The translations under genes were made by a program, and so were the position numbers. A stretch of 64,000 bases of DNA from Citrobacter portucalensis (lineage in GTDB: Bacteria; Pseudomonadota; Gammaproteobacteria; Enterobacterales; Enterobacteriaceae): the NCBI RefSeq assembly GCF_002042885.1, contig NZ_MVFY01000010.1, positions 62,001-126,000 on the forward strand, given 5' to 3'. This document shows, piece after piece, positions 40,973 to 53,063 of the stretch (positions within the stretch are counted from its first letter, which is position 1; each line of letters starts with the position of its first letter). The notes below the pieces were generated by a model. The model was not told the DNA's origin, did not search any database, and worked only from the letters and a program-made list of their open reading frames with translations.

Positions 40973-42310
40973 TTACGCCGCTTTCACAGCATCGGCAATA
41001 CGGTGGGCGAATTCAGTCACCTGCGCTTCGTCTTCACCTTCAACCATCACACGAATTAACGGTTCGGTACCAGACTTACGCAGCAGGACGCGTCCACGGT
41101 TACCCAGCGCCGCTTCCACTTCCGCCATCACCGCTTTCACGTTTTCATGTTCCAGTGGATCGCCGCTACCTGCTGTGTATCGTACGTTAACCAGCAGTTG
41201 TGGGAACATTTTCATGCCGCTGCACAGGTCGTGCAGGCTCATATGGTTGCGTACCATCGCCGCCAGCACCTGCAGACCCGCCACGATACCGTCACCAGTG
41301 GTGGTTTTGTCCAGCAGGATCACATGACCTGAGTTTTCGGCACCGATACGCCAGCCTTTTTCCTGCATTTTTTCCAGCACATAGCGGTCGCCAACTTTTG
41401 CACGGGCAAACGGAATACCCAGCTGTTTCAGCGCCAGCTCGAGGCCCATGTTGCTCATCAGCGTACCTACCGCGCCACCGCGCAGCTGACCCTGACGCAG
41501 GGCTTCACGGGCGATGATATACATGATCTGATCGCCATCGACCTTATTACCTTCGTGATCAACCATAATGACGCGGTCGCCATCGCCATCCAGCGCAATA
41601 CCCAGATCGGCTTTTTCCGCAATCACGCGCGCCTGCAGGGCACGGACGTCGGTGGCGCCGACTTCTTCATTGATATTCACACCGTTTGGCTCACAGCCAA
41701 TGGCAATCACGTTTGCACCCAGTTCACGCAGTACATTTGGCGCAATGTGGTACGTCGCACCGTTAGCGCAATCCACCACAATTTTAAGCTCATTCAGACT
41801 CAGTTCGTTCGGGAAGGTGCCTTTGCAAAACTCGATATAGCGACCGGCAGCATCAACGATACGCGTGGCTTTACCCAGTTCAGCGGAATCCACGCAGGTG
41901 ATCGCTTTTTCCATCTCGGCTTCAATGGCTTCTTCCACTGCATCCGGCAGTTTAGTCCCGTCGGTAGAGAAGAATTTAATCCCGTTGTCATAGTACGGGT
42001 TGTGCGAAGCGGAAATAACAATCCCGGCCTCAGCACGGAAGGCGCGCGTCAGATACGCAACGGCGGGTGTTGGCATTGGCCCTGTGAATGAGGCTGAGAG
42101 TCCGGCGGCAGCCAGGCCCGCTTCCAGCGCAGACTCCAGCATATAGCCGGAAATACGCGTATCTTTACCGATAATAATTTTACGTGAACCATGACGAGCA
42201 AGCACTTTCCCTGCAGCCCAGCCCAGCTTGAGCACAAAGTCAGGAGTAATTGGGGCATCGCCTACGCGACCGCGGATCCCATCAGTGCCAAAATATTTAC
42301 GATTACTCAT
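40973..42310 (-). CDS. glmM: phosphoglucosamine mutase
   Basis: A 445-aa enzyme interconverting glucosamine-6-P and glucosamine-1-P on the way to UDP-GlcNAc for peptidoglycan and LPS. The active-site phosphoserine is Ser-102 in [13 protein letters not shown]; the metal-binding loop is ALDGDGDRV (about 240). The ATG at 42310 gives the E. coli length. It overlaps the folP stop by 8 nt and is cotranscribed with folP and probably ftsH. Confidence 0.97.
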   Translation of the reverse strand: MSNRKYFGTDGIRGRVGDAPITPDFVLKLGWAAGKVLARHGSRKIIIGKDTRISGYMLESALEAGLAAAGLSASFTGPMPTPAVAYLTRAFRAEAGIVISASHNPYYDNGIKFFSTDGTKLPDAVEEAIEAEMEKAITCVDSAELGKATRIVDAAGRYIEFCKGTFPNELSLNELKIVVDCANGATYHIAPNVLRELGANVIAIGCEPNGVNINEEVGATDVRALQARVIAEKADLGIALDGDGDRVIMVDHEGNKVDGDQIMYIIAREALRQGQLRGGAVGTLMSNMGLELALKQLGIPFARAKVGDRYVLEKMQEKGWRIGAENSGHVILLDKTTTGDGIVAGLQVLAAMVRNHMSLHDLCSGMKMFPQLLVNVRYTAGSGDPLEHENVKAVMAEVEAALGNRGRVLLRKSGTEPLIRVMVEGEDEAQVTEFAHRIADAVKAA

Positions 42311-43151
42311 AGCGTTTTTTTTCCTTTGCAGACAATGTGGCTTCCACCACACGCATCGCTTCTACGGTTTCTTTGACGTCATGGACACGAACGATCTGCG
42401 CCCCCTGCATTGCGGCAATCACCGCGCACGCAAGGCTACCGCTCAGGCGTTCAGATGGCCCCACATTCAGTAACTGGCCAACCATTGATTTTCGTGACAT
42501 CCCAACCAGCAATGGCAGATTAAAATGATGAAACTCAGACAAACGTGCCAGTAATGTGTAGTTGTGAGTGAGATTTTTACCGAATCCGAATCCGGGGTCG
42601 AGCAACAATTTATCTTTTGTGATTCCAGCCCGCTCGCAACGTGCTATTTGCTCAACAAAGTAACGGTTTACCTCAGCAAAAACATCCTCATACTTTGGTG
42701 CTTCCTGCATGGTTTTCGGCTGCCCCTGCATATGCATCAGGCAAACCGGTAATCCGGTCTCCGCTGCGGCTTCCAGCGCTCCAGGCTCCGAGAGCGAGCG
42801 AATATCATTGATGATATGCGCGCCAACTCTGGCGCATTCGCGAATCACTTCGGGTTTTGAGGTATCGACCGAAATCCACACTTCAAAACGCTGAGCAATC
42901 GCCTCGACCACTGGGATCACTCGCTGCAACTCTTCTTCCACACTCACATCAGCCGCGCCCGGACGCGTGGACTCACCGCCCACATCAATGATAGTCGCCC
43001 CGGCGTTAATCATCAGGTTTGCGTGTTTTACCGCCTCAACCAGAGAGTTGTGCGCTCCACCATCGGAAAATGAGTCTGGCGTGACGTTCAAAATCCCCAT
43101 GACGTGCGGATGGCTGAGATCCAGTGAAGAACCCTGAGCAAAGAGTTTCAT
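42303..43151 (-). CDS. folP: dihydropteroate synthase
   Basis: A 282-aa folate biosynthesis enzyme joining p-aminobenzoate and dihydropterin pyrophosphate; the target of sulphonamides. Pterin-binding signatures are [14 protein letters not shown] (residues about 19-32) and [11 protein letters not shown] (about 56-66), with [10 protein letters not shown] further on. The ATG at 43151 gives the E. coli length. It overlaps glmM. Confidence 0.97.
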   Translation of the reverse strand: MKLFAQGSSLDLSHPHVMGILNVTPDSFSDGGAHNSLVEAVKHANLMINAGATIIDVGGESTRPGAADVSVEEELQRVIPVVEAIAQRFEVWISVDTSKPEVIRECARVGAHIINDIRSLSEPGALEAAAETGLPVCLMHMQGQPKTMQEAPKYEDVFAEVNRYFVEQIARCERAGITKDKLLLDPGFGFGKNLTHNYTLLARLSEFHHFNLPLLVGMSRKSMVGQLLNVGPSERLSGSLACAVIAAMQGAQIVRVHDVKETVEAMRVVEATLSAKEKKRYE

Positions 43152-43189
43152 AGTTTTATCCCTGGTAAAATCTTGAATATGCAGATAAG

Positions 43190-43217
43190 AAAAACCCCGG
43201 AGCAAGCCCCAGGGTTT
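43190..43217 (-). terminator. terminator after ftsH
   Basis: The minus strand folds as ACCCTGG / CCGGGGT (one G-T pair), followed by five T residues. It lies 33 bp beyond ftsH and 40 bp before folP. Confidence 0.65.
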
Positions 43218-43249
43218 TCAATTAAAACACGGTCATCATCAACGATAAC

Positions 43250-45184
43250 TTATTTGTCGCCCAGTTGCTCTGACATAGTGCCAGAGTCCGGCGCACGCGG
43301 TTCATCAACCGGACGCGGTGCACTCGGTTTGCCGGTGCTGCCAGAGTTATTGTTAGAAGAACCCGGTTCTTCCCAACCCGCTGGCGGACGCACGTCGCGG
43401 CGAGCCATCAGATCGTCAATCTGCGGCGCATCGATGGTCTCATATTTCATGAGCGCATCTTTCATCGAGTGCAGAATGTCCATGTTTTCGTTCAGCAAAC
43501 GACGTGCACGGTCATAGTTACGTTCAATCAGCAGCTTAACTTCCTGATCGATAATGCGAGCGGTTTCATCGGACATGTGTTTCGCTTTCGCCACAGAACG
43601 TCCCAGGAACACTTCGCCTTCTTCTTCAGCGTACAGCAACGGACCGAGTTTATCGGAGAAGCCCCACTGAGTAACCATGTTACGCGCCAGGTTAGTCGCG
43701 ACTTTAATGTCGTTCGACGCACCGGTAGAAACATGTTCAGCACCGTAGATGATCTCTTCCGCCAGACGGCCACCGTACAGTGTGGAGATCTGACTTTCCA
43801 GTTTCTGACGGCTGGCGCTGATTGCGTCGCCTTCAGGCAGGAAGAAGGTCACACCCAGCGCACGACCGCGCGGGATAATCGTTACTTTGTGCACCGGATC
43901 GTGTTCCGGTACCAGGCGACCGATAATCGCGTGGCCAGCTTCGTGATACGCGGTAGATTCTTTCTGCGCTTCCGTCATCACCATGGAGCGACGTTCCGCA
44001 CCCATCATGATTTTGTCTTTCGCTTTTTCGAACTCAACCATCGACACTACGCGCTTGTTGCCACGAGCAGCAAACAGCGCCGCTTCGTTCACCAGGTTCG
44101 CGAGGTCCGCACCGGAGAAGCCAGGCGTGCCACGTGCAATGATTGCCGCATCGATATCCGGAGACAGCGGTACGCGACGCATATGCACTTTCAGGATCTG
44201 TTCACGACCGCGAACGTCTGGCAAACCAACCACAACCTGACGGTCGAAACGGCCTGGACGCAGCAGCGCAGGGTCAAGAACGTCCGGACGGTTAGTTGCT
44301 GCGATAACGATAATACCTTCGTTACCTTCGAAGCCGTCCATCTCAACCAGCATCTGGTTCAGCGTCTGTTCACGTTCATCGTGACCACCGCCCAGACCTG
44401 CGCCACGCTGGCGACCTACGGCGTCGATTTCATCGATGAAGATGATGCACGGTGCCGCTTTCTTGGCTTGTTCGAACATGTCACGCACACGAGATGCACC
44501 GACACCCACGAACATTTCCACGAAATCAGAACCGGAAATTGTGAAGAATGGAACCTTCGCTTCACCTGCGATAGCTTTCGCCAGCAGGGTTTTACCCGTA
44601 CCCGGAGGACCAACCATCAGGACGCCTTTCGGGATTTTACCGCCCAGTTTCTGGAAACGGCTCGGTTCGCGCAGATACTCAACCAGCTCAGCGACTTCTT
44701 CTTTTGCTTCGTCACAACCCGCAACGTCAGCAAAAGTCGTTTTGATCTGATCTTCCGTTAGCATGCGCGCTTTGCTCTTGCCGAACGACATGGCACCTTT
44801 GCCACCACCGCCCTGCATCTGACGCATGAAGAAGATCCAGACACCAATCAGCAGCAGCATTGGGAACCAGGAAATGAAGATAGAAGCCAGCAGGCTCGGC
44901 TCTTCAGGTGGTTCGCCAACAACCTTGACGTTTTTGGTCAGCAGGTTATCAAGCAGCTTCGGATCGTTAACCGGGATGTAGGTCGTGTAACGGTTACTAT
45001 CTTTCTTGGTAACGTTAATCTCACGTCCGTTGATCTTCGCTTCACGAACCTGGTCCTGATTGACCTCTTGCAGGAAGGTAGAGTAATCAACCTTACGGCC
45101 ATTAGACTCGCTGGGCCCAAAGCTCTGGAATACTGACATCAGCACAACGGCAATGACCAGCCAGAGAATTAGGTTTTTCGCCAT
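43250..45184 (-). CDS. ftsH: ATP-dependent zinc metalloprotease FtsH
   Basis: A 644-aa membrane-anchored hexameric AAA+ protease that controls LpxC, sigma-32 and unassembled membrane proteins. Two transmembrane segments (about 5-24 and 96-120) flank a periplasmic domain. Walker A GPPGTGKT is at about 193, then [11 protein letters not shown], the SRH region, and the zinc motif HEAGH at about 415. The ATG at 45184 matches the E. coli start; an in-frame TTG three codons upstream, with GAGG before it, could add MSD. Confidence 0.97.
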   Translation of the reverse strand: MAKNLILWLVIAVVLMSVFQSFGPSESNGRKVDYSTFLQEVNQDQVREAKINGREINVTKKDSNRYTTYIPVNDPKLLDNLLTKNVKVVGEPPEEPSLLASIFISWFPMLLLIGVWIFFMRQMQGGGGKGAMSFGKSKARMLTEDQIKTTFADVAGCDEAKEEVAELVEYLREPSRFQKLGGKIPKGVLMVGPPGTGKTLLAKAIAGEAKVPFFTISGSDFVEMFVGVGASRVRDMFEQAKKAAPCIIFIDEIDAVGRQRGAGLGGGHDEREQTLNQMLVEMDGFEGNEGIIVIAATNRPDVLDPALLRPGRFDRQVVVGLPDVRGREQILKVHMRRVPLSPDIDAAIIARGTPGFSGADLANLVNEAALFAARGNKRVVSMVEFEKAKDKIMMGAERRSMVMTEAQKESTAYHEAGHAIIGRLVPEHDPVHKVTIIPRGRALGVTFFLPEGDAISASRQKLESQISTLYGGRLAEEIIYGAEHVSTGASNDIKVATNLARNMVTQWGFSDKLGPLLYAEEEGEVFLGRSVAKAKHMSDETARIIDQEVKLLIERNYDRARRLLNENMDILHSMKDALMKYETIDAPQIDDLMARRDVRPPAGWEEPGSSNNNSGSTGKPSAPRPVDEPRAPDSGTMSEQLGDK

Positions 45185-45283
45185 GTCACTCAAGGGATTA
45201 ACCTCATATTACAACTGTGTTAAAAACAGCGTCAGGATACTCTATATCCAGTTTCTTTCAAACTTTCGTTTGAAATCTGCCGG

Positions 45284-45913
45284 TTATGGTTTACGCCCGG
45301 TCGCTACAATATACACTTCACGCGAACGGGCGCGAGAAGAGTCCGGCTTACGAACTTTGACCTTCGTAAACAGGGAGCGAATCTCTCTTAGATACTCATC
45401 GAAGCCTTCGCCCTGGAACACCTTCACTACAAAACTACCACCTGGCGCTAATACATCACGAGCCATTCCAAGCGCCAGCTCTACCAGATACATGGCCCGG
45501 GGAATATCCACCGCCGGTGTTCCACACATATTTGGCGCCATATCAGACATGACAACTTGTACTTTACTGTCACCTACGCGTTCAAGTAACGCTTTCAGGA
45601 CTAATTCATCACGAAAGTCGCCCTGAAGGAAGTCCACACCAACGATTGGATCCATAGGTAAAAGATCGCAAGCGATAATGCGGCCGGTGTTGCCGATCTG
45701 CGTAACTGCATATTGCGACCAGCCACCGGGTGCAGCACCGAGATCAACTATCGTCATCCCCGGTTTAAAAATTTTGTCACTTTGCTGTATTTCATCAAGT
45801 TTAAACCAGGCACGGGAACGTAACCCCTTTTTCTGCGCCTGTTGAACATATTTATCGCTAAAGTGTTCCTGAAGCCAGCGACTCGAGCTGGCAGAACGCT
45901 TTTTACCTGTCAT
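45284..45913 (-). CDS. rlmE: 23S rRNA 2'-O-ribose U2552 methyltransferase RlmE
   Basis: A 209-aa heat-shock methyltransferase (FtsJ/RrmJ) that modifies U2552 in the A loop and is important for 50S assembly. The SAM-binding motif [13 protein letters not shown] is at about 58-70. The K-D-K-E catalytic set is present ([33 protein letters not shown]). Same length as E. coli. It lies 99 bp before ftsH. Confidence 0.97.
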   Translation of the reverse strand: MTGKKRSASSSRWLQEHFSDKYVQQAQKKGLRSRAWFKLDEIQQSDKIFKPGMTIVDLGAAPGGWSQYAVTQIGNTGRIIACDLLPMDPIVGVDFLQGDFRDELVLKALLERVGDSKVQVVMSDMAPNMCGTPAVDIPRAMYLVELALGMARDVLAPGGSFVVKVFQGEGFDEYLREIRSLFTKVKVRKPDSSRARSREVYIVATGRKP

Positions 45914-46038
45914 TTCACATTCCCAAAGGGCAGTTCATCGTAACCAATGGTGTAAATTTCTACACAGCTATTTGGTGATATATGGGAGATGGCGGTAGAA
46001 TGACCCGTTTTCAATCCCAACGTAAGCAAAAATATACG

Positions 46039-46332
46039 ATGAATCTGAGTACTAAACAAAAACAGCACCTGAAAGGTCTGGCACATCCGCTCAAGCCTGT
46101 AGTTATGCTTGGCAATAATGGTTTGACCGAAGGGGTACTGGCCGAGATTGAACAAGCGTTAGAGCACCATGAACTTATCAAGGTGAAAATCGCCTCGGAA
46201 GATCGCGATACTAAAACCTTGATCGTGGAAGCTATCGTACGCGAAACCGGCGCCTGCAATGTACAGGTCATCGGCAAAACGCTGGTACTGTATCGCCCGA
46301 CTAAAGAACGTAAAATCTCGCTGCCACGCTAA
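46039..46332 (+). CDS. yhbY: CRM-domain ribosome assembly protein YhbY
   Basis: A 97-aa RNA-binding protein consisting of a single CRM domain, associated with pre-50S particles. The hallmark GNNGLTEGVLAEIEQALEHHELIKVKI contains the GxxG-type loop. The ATG at 46039 gives the E. coli length and N-terminus (MNLSTKQKQHLKGLAHPLKP). It is divergent from rlmE across 125 bp. Confidence 0.95.
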   Translation: MNLSTKQKQHLKGLAHPLKPVVMLGNNGLTEGVLAEIEQALEHHELIKVKIASEDRDTKTLIVEAIVRETGACNVQVIGKTLVLYRPTKERKISLPR

Positions 46333-46420
46333 GAATATCCCAAAGTTGCACACGAAGTTTGTGTAAAACGCGGGGTTTTCCGCTAGCAGGAGAGCAAAAT
46401 GCCACGCTCTCTTCGTTGAT

Positions 46421-46445
46421 AAAAGGCCGCTATGCGGCCTTTTTC
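46421..46445. terminator. bidirectional terminator between yhbY and greA
   Basis: The stem AAAAGGCCGC / GCGGCCTTTT with loop TAT is followed by T residues on the plus strand and preceded by A residues, serving both convergent genes. Confidence 0.92.
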
Positions 46446-46485
46446 CTTTCTTTACAATGTATCAACATCTTAACCAAGATGCGAA

Positions 46486-46962
46486 TTACAGGTATTCTAC
46501 CTTCGTCACTTCATATTCCACTTCGCCGCCCGGCGTTTTGATAACTACGACGTCATCCTGCTCTTTACCGATCAGGCCACGAGCGATAGGCGAGTTCACT
46601 GAAATCAGGTTCTGTTTAAAATCGGCTTCATCATCGCCGACAATACGCCAGGTCTGCTCTTCATCGTTATCGAGATTCAGAACGGTAACCGTCGCACCGA
46701 AAACAACGCGGCCATTGTTCGGCATTTTAGTAACGTCGATTACCTGCGCGTTGGACAGTTTAGCTTCGATATCTTTAATGCGTCCTTCGCAGAAACCCTG
46801 CTGTTCGCGCGCCGCGTGATACTCCGCGTTCTCTTTCAGGTCACCGTGCTCACGCGCTTCAGCGATAGCGGCAATAATTTCAGGACGGCGCACAGATTTC
46901 AGAAAATCCAGCTCTTCGCGCAGTTTTTCAGCACCACGTAAGGTCATCGGGATAGCTTGCAT
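46486..46962 (-). CDS. greA: transcript cleavage factor GreA
   Basis: A 158-aa factor that enters the RNA polymerase secondary channel and rescues backtracked complexes. The N-terminal antiparallel coiled coil (residues 1-75) includes the tip acidic residues in [17 protein letters not shown]. The C-terminal FKBP-like domain follows. Same length as E. coli GreA. Its leader contains a strong hairpin with T run matching the GraL arrangement. Confidence 0.97.
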   Translation of the reverse strand: MQAIPMTLRGAEKLREELDFLKSVRRPEIIAAIAEAREHGDLKENAEYHAAREQQGFCEGRIKDIEAKLSNAQVIDVTKMPNNGRVVFGATVTVLNLDNDEEQTWRIVGDDEADFKQNLISVNSPIARGLIGKEQDDVVVIKTPGGEVEYEVTKVEYL

Positions 46963-47055
46963 TTGTTATACCTCTTGAACATTCCTGTAGGGGGTAGTTG
47001 CTCTCACCCCGGCTGCTAAGCCCACCCTGGCGTGTGTCATGCCAGAGTCAGAAGC

Positions 47056-47091
47056 AAAAAAATACCGACCCGGGGCTCAAGGTCCCAGGTC
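47056..47091 (-). terminator. greA leader terminator (GraL-type)
   Basis: The minus-strand greA leader folds as GACCTGGGAC / GCCCCGGGTC (two mismatches), followed by GGTATTTTTTTG. It lies about 95 bp before the greA start. E. coli greA has a leader terminator here that yields a set of short RNAs called GraL; the layout appears conserved. Confidence 0.65.
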
Positions 47092-47210
47092 AGCTACAAT
47101 TCTCTATTTGATGATCATTTTACCCTGGAGTTCCTTATGGGTCATCGTTTACTTTTTGGGGCGTTGCGCCGTAGTATGACGGCCTGTTTCCAGGTTGTTA
47201 GCGCGAGATT

Positions 47211-48644
47211 ATGCGATTTTCCAGATTTACCATCGGATTGACTGCCAGTATAGCGTTCAGCGTTCAGGCTGCGAACGTCGACGAGTATATCAATCAGCTC
47301 CCTGCCGGGGCCAACCTCGCCCTTATGGTACAGAAGGTTGGCGCACCTGCACCCGCTATTGATTTTCATAGCCAGCAGATGGCGCTGCCCGCCAGTACCC
47401 AGAAAGTAATCACCGCGCTGGCGGCATTGATTCAGCTCGGGCCTGACTTTCGTTTTACCACCACGCTCGAGACCAAAGGCAGCGTGGAAGGCGGCGTATT
47501 GAAAGGTGACTTAGTGGCACGATTTGGTGCCGATCCGACGCTAAAACGCCAGGATATTCGCAATATGGTGGCAACCCTGAAAAAATCAGGTGTGACGCAA
47601 ATTGCCGGGAATATCCTGATCGACACCTCTATTTTTGCCAGTCATGATAAAGCGCCCGGCTGGCCCTGGAACGACATGACGCAGTGTTTTAGTGCACCGC
47701 CCGCAGCGGCTATTGTCGATAGAAACTGTTTCTCGGTTTCACTCTACAGCGCGCAAAAACCCAACGATCTCGCCTTTATTCGCGTGGCATCTTATTACCC
47801 GGTCACCATGTTCAGTCAGGTGCGAACTCTCGCCCGAGGTTCTGCGGAAGCGCAATATTGTGAACTGGATGTAGTTCCCGGCGATCTCAACCGCTATACG
47901 CTGACCGGATGCCTGCCACAACGAGCCGATCCGCTGCCGCTGGCGTTCGCCATTCAGGACGGTGCCAGCTATGCAGGGGCAATTATCAAAGATGAGCTAA
48001 AACAAGCAGGTATCACCTACAGCGGTACGCTGCTGCGCCAGACGTTGGTCAACGAACCAGGAACGGTGGTCGCCAGTAAACAGTCTGCGCCGCTACATGA
48101 CCTGCTTAAGATTATGCTGAAAAAATCGGACAACATGATTGCCGATACCGTTTTCCGTATGATTGGTCATGCCCGATTTAACGTGCCGGGCACCTGGCGG
48201 GCGGGTTCTGATGCCGTGCGCCAGATTTTACGTCAGCAGGCAGGCGTTGATATCGGCAACACCATTATTGCCGACGGTTCTGGCCTCTCCCGCCATAACC
48301 TGATTGCCCCAGCGACCATGATGCAGGTGCTGCAATATATCGCTCAACACGATAACGAGCTGAACTTTATCACTATGCTGCCGCTGGCGGGTCACGACGG
48401 CTCTCTGCAATACCGTGCGGGTCTGCATCAGGCTGGTGTGGATGGCAAAGTATCGGCGAAGACAGGCTCGCTGCAGGGGGTTTATAACCTCGCAGGTTTC
48501 ATCACCACGGCAAGCGGCCAACGCATGGCATTCGTGCAGTATTTATCTGGTTATGCGGTAGAGCCAGCTGACCAGCGTAATCGCCGTATTCCGTTGGTGC
48601 GCTTCGAGAGCCGGTTGTACAAGGATATTTATCAGAATAACTGA
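47211..48644 (+). CDS. dacB: D-alanyl-D-alanine carboxypeptidase/endopeptidase PBP4
   Basis: A 477-aa periplasmic class C penicillin-binding protein that trims and cleaves peptidoglycan cross-links. A signal peptide ends at SVQA-AN (about residue 20). The SxxK motif is PASTQK with catalytic Ser-62 and Lys-65, the SxN motif is KKSDN, and the KTG motif is SAKTGSL. The long insertion between SxxK and SxN typical of PBP4 is present. Same length as E. coli; divergent from greA. Confidence 0.97.
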   Translation: MRFSRFTIGLTASIAFSVQAANVDEYINQLPAGANLALMVQKVGAPAPAIDFHSQQMALPASTQKVITALAALIQLGPDFRFTTTLETKGSVEGGVLKGDLVARFGADPTLKRQDIRNMVATLKKSGVTQIAGNILIDTSIFASHDKAPGWPWNDMTQCFSAPPAAAIVDRNCFSVSLYSAQKPNDLAFIRVASYYPVTMFSQVRTLARGSAEAQYCELDVVPGDLNRYTLTGCLPQRADPLPLAFAIQDGASYAGAIIKDELKQAGITYSGTLLRQTLVNEPGTVVASKQSAPLHDLLKIMLKKSDNMIADTVFRMIGHARFNVPGTWRAGSDAVRQILRQQAGVDIGNTIIADGSGLSRHNLIAPATMMQVLQYIAQHDNELNFITMLPLAGHDGSLQYRAGLHQAGVDGKVSAKTGSLQGVYNLAGFITTASGQRMAFVQYLSGYAVEPADQRNRRIPLVRFESRLYKDIYQNN

Positions 48645-48653
48645 GTGCATTAT

Positions 48654-48738
48654 TGCCGGATGTCGACGCTAACGCGTCTTATCCGGCCTACGATATGATG
48701 CCGTCCGTAGGCCGGATAAGCGCTAGCGCCATCCGGCG
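48654..48738. repeat. REP pair (BIME) between dacB and obgE
   Basis: Two inverted REP units, TGCCGGATGTCGACGCTAAC with GCGTCTTATCCGGCCTACG, and CGTAGGCCGGATAAGCGCTA with GCGCCATCCGGCG, fill the gap between convergent genes. Confidence 0.88.
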
Positions 48739-48744
48739 ACGAGA

Positions 48745-49932
<1,188 letters not shown>

Positions 49933-50898
49933 TCATTCGCCTGAGCGGGGTTGCGAAACCACCGTTTCATGCTTACGTAAACCGCCCCAAATTCGATGAC
50001 CAATGGCGGAATACATCGCGCCCGCAACCACGATAAACGCACCGAGATAACCTAATAGGTTTAGCATCGGTCTGGCGAAGAAATCGGGCCAGGCCAGTGA
50101 TAATAAATCTGAAAATAACAACGTAAACAGCGGTGTGAGCGTGATAAGAGCGCTCACCTGCGCCGCCTGCCAACGCGCCATCGCTTCCGCGAGAGCGCCA
50201 TATCCTACCAGCGTATTCAGGCCGCAGAATATCAGGCATGCCAGCTGCCAGTCGCTGAGCTGCGTGATGACACCGGGTTTAGCCAGCGGCAACAACGCGA
50301 TCGTACATAAAGTGTACAGTAAAAACAGGATCTGCGGTGATGCCAGGCGGCGCAATAACACCTTTTGCGCGACCCCATAGCTCACCCAGACCATCGCCGC
50401 ACCGACACCAAAGATAACGCCCCAGGTGTAATCGGTGAGTCGGGTAAAAATTTCGATCAGACTGGTATTAAAAAACAGGACCAGACCGCTCAGAAGCATA
50501 ATGGCGCCAATCACCTGCGTGCCGCGCATCTTTTCTTTCAGGATAAAGACGCTGGCGATCATCATACCAACCGGTGACAGCTGACCGATAACCTGCGAAG
50601 CCGTTGGGCTCAAATACTGCAAGGATGAACTAAACAGAATGAAGTTACCGAACAACCCACCGGTTGCGATAGCCAGCAACACCAGCCAACGCGCTTTGCG
50701 AAAAATACGCAACGGAGGGAGCTTTTTTTTAACCGCAAGAATAGCGCCAAGGCCAACGCTTGCCATTAAAAAACGGTAGAACACCACGGTAGGAGGCTCC
50801 ATCACCTCCAGCACTTGCTTCATTGCTATTGGCAAAGCGCCCCAACATACCGCCGTTGTGAGTGCTAACAGAATACCAATGCCTGCCTGCTGCTTCAT
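49933..50898 (-). CDS. yhbE: EamA/DMT-family inner-membrane transporter YhbE
   Basis: A 321-aa protein with ten hydrophobic segments in two EamA repeats, of the drug/metabolite transporter superfamily. The first repeat starts GILLALTTAVCWGALPIAMKQ and contains SPTASQVIGQLSPVGMMIASVFILKEKM. Substrate unknown. It lies between rpmA and obgE in the rplU-rpmA-yhbE-obgE operon as in E. coli. Confidence 0.92.
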   Translation of the reverse strand: MKQQAGIGILLALTTAVCWGALPIAMKQVLEVMEPPTVVFYRFLMASVGLGAILAVKKKLPPLRIFRKARWLVLLAIATGGLFGNFILFSSSLQYLSPTASQVIGQLSPVGMMIASVFILKEKMRGTQVIGAIMLLSGLVLFFNTSLIEIFTRLTDYTWGVIFGVGAAMVWVSYGVAQKVLLRRLASPQILFLLYTLCTIALLPLAKPGVITQLSDWQLACLIFCGLNTLVGYGALAEAMARWQAAQVSALITLTPLFTLLFSDLLSLAWPDFFARPMLNLLGYLGAFIVVAGAMYSAIGHRIWGGLRKHETVVSQPRSGE

Positions 50899-50970
50899 GC
50901 CGTATTCCCTGCAAGGGCTCGTTTCCGGGTTGTCACGGCGCGACGAGCGTATTTACCAGCCGTCGAATGT

Positions 50971-51001
50971 AAAAAGCCCCGCAACGTGTTGCGGGGCTTT
51001 T
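50971..51001 (-). terminator. terminator after rpmA
   Basis: A 10-bp stem GCCCCGCAAC-type with TTGCGGGGC and flanking A and T runs lies 24 bp past the rpmA stop and 73 bp before yhbE. It separates high ribosomal-protein expression from yhbE-obgE. Confidence 0.92.
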
Positions 51002-51025
51002 ATCCGTTACCGGGACGCGAAAAAC

Positions 51026-51283
<258 letters not shown>

Positions 51284-51302
51284 TTAATCTGCTCCCCTTA
51301 AC

Positions 51303-51650
<348 letters not shown>

Positions 51651-51686
51651 TCAGAGTGCGCTATAAATATTCACAATAGGGCGCGA

Positions 51687-51715
51687 ATATTACGCAAAAC
51701 GCGAGCCTTTGACAA
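51687..51715 (-). promoter_or_regulatory. rplU-rpmA promoter
   Basis: On the minus strand TTGTCA (51715-51710) and TAATAT (51692-51687) are 17 bp apart. The segment after the -10 is GC-rich (TCGCGCCC), the discriminator type associated with stringent control of ribosomal promoters. The rest of the 51615-51872 spacer holds the rplU leader and ispB upstream region. Confidence 0.75.
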
Positions 51716-51872
51716 GTGCTACCGTCAATACATGAAGAAAAAAAACACAACACGTACGGTAACGTTTATCTACGGCGTTTTTTCAGTACAATCAGCATAT
51801 ATTTATAACCCTAAACCCGACGTTACCTTCCCACACAGTAAGGTAATCGGGGCGAGAAGCCCGGCTTTTGCG

Positions 51873-52844
51873 ATGAATTTAGAAAAAATCAATGAGTTAA
51901 CCGCGCAAGATATGGCGGGGGTCAATGCGACAATCCTTGAACAGCTCAATTCCGACGTTCAGTTGATCAATCAACTGGGGTACTACATCGTTAGCGGCGG
52001 CGGAAAACGCATTCGCCCAATGATCGCCGTCCTCGCCGCGCGGGCCGTTGGCTACCAGGAAAATGCGCACGTTACGATTGCGGCCCTCATCGAGTTTATC
52101 CACACAGCGACCCTACTGCACGACGATGTTGTGGATGAGTCAGACATGCGCCGTGGGAAAGCTACGGCAAATGCGGCGTTTGGTAATGCGGCCAGCGTGC
52201 TGGTTGGCGATTTTATCTATACCCGTGCATTTCAGATGATGACCAGCCTTGGCTCGTTGAAAGTGCTGGAAGTCATGTCGAAAGCAGTCAACGTCATTGC
52301 CGAAGGTGAAGTCTTGCAGTTGATGAACGTCAACGACCCGGACATCACCGAAGAAAACTATATGCGCGTCATCTACAGTAAGACCGCGCGTTTGTTTGAA
52401 GCGGCAGCCCAATGTTCAGGTATTCTGGCTGGCTGTAGCGAAGAACAAGAAAAAGGGTTGCAGGATTATGGCCGTTATCTCGGTACCGCTTTCCAGTTAA
52501 TTGACGATTTGCTGGATTACAGCGCAGATGGCGAGCAGCTGGGTAAAAACGTCGGTGATGACCTCAACGAGGGTAAACCAACGCTACCACTGCTGCATGC
52601 CATGCGCCACGGCACCCCAGAACAAGCGCTAATGATCCGCCAGGCCATTGAGCAAGGTAATGGTCGTCACCTTCTGGAACCGGTTCTGGAAGCGATGAAC
52701 GCCTGTGGTTCTCTGGAATGGACCCGTCAGCGGGCAGAAGAAGAGGCTGATAAAGCCATCGCTGCGCTGCAGGTGCTGCCCGATACACCGTGGAGAGAAG
52801 CGCTGATTGGTCTGGCACATATCGCCGTGCAGCGCGACCGTTAA
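51873..52844 (+). CDS. ispB: octaprenyl diphosphate synthase
   Basis: A 323-aa trans-prenyltransferase that makes the C40 side chain of ubiquinone and menaquinone. The first Asp-rich motif is LLHDDVVDESD (about 82-92) and the second is LIDDLLDY (about 210). The frame stays open for 175 codons upstream across the rplU region, but the ATG at 51873 (MNLEKINELTAQDM) gives the E. coli protein exactly. Confidence 0.97.
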   Translation: MNLEKINELTAQDMAGVNATILEQLNSDVQLINQLGYYIVSGGGKRIRPMIAVLAARAVGYQENAHVTIAALIEFIHTATLLHDDVVDESDMRRGKATANAAFGNAASVLVGDFIYTRAFQMMTSLGSLKVLEVMSKAVNVIAEGEVLQLMNVNDPDITEENYMRVIYSKTARLFEAAAQCSGILAGCSEEQEKGLQDYGRYLGTAFQLIDDLLDYSADGEQLGKNVGDDLNEGKPTLPLLHAMRHGTPEQALMIRQAIEQGNGRHLLEPVLEAMNACGSLEWTRQRAEEEADKAIAALQVLPDTPWREALIGLAHIAVQRDR

Positions 52845-52865
52845 TTCCCTACAGCATCCTCCCTC

Positions 52866-52892
52866 ATCCCGTGCACTGCACGGGATTTTCTT
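52866..52892 (+). terminator. Rho-independent terminator of ispB
   Basis: The stem ATCCCGTGC / GCACGGGAT with loop ACT is followed by TTTTCTT, 21 bp after the ispB stop. Confidence 0.9.
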
Positions 52893-52980
52893 ATAAGTTC
52901 CAGTAAGCCTTTCCCTCTCCAGAAAATCACGCAGAATCTTGGCATATTCTGAATATACGCACACTTTACATGAACATTTT

Positions 52981-53008
52981 AGAACAATCGTTCTTCGGGC
53001 GTTATAGT
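52981..53008 (+). promoter_or_regulatory. sfsB promoter with palindrome
   Basis: A -10-like TATAGT lies at 53003-53008. The 14-nt palindrome AGAACAATCGTTCT (52981-52994) sits in the -35 and spacer area. No good -35 is visible, which suggests an activated or repressed promoter. A binding site for SfsB itself is possible but not shown. Confidence 0.4.
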
Positions 53009-53063
53009 GTCGGCACAACCGATCGTGAAACCGTAAGCCGTTAACCAAAGGAGAGATGAATTG

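Noticed and set aside
43469-44761. A 430-codon open frame opposite ftsH
   Set aside because: Antisense shadow of a highly expressed gene, without ribosome-binding site or recognisable domain.
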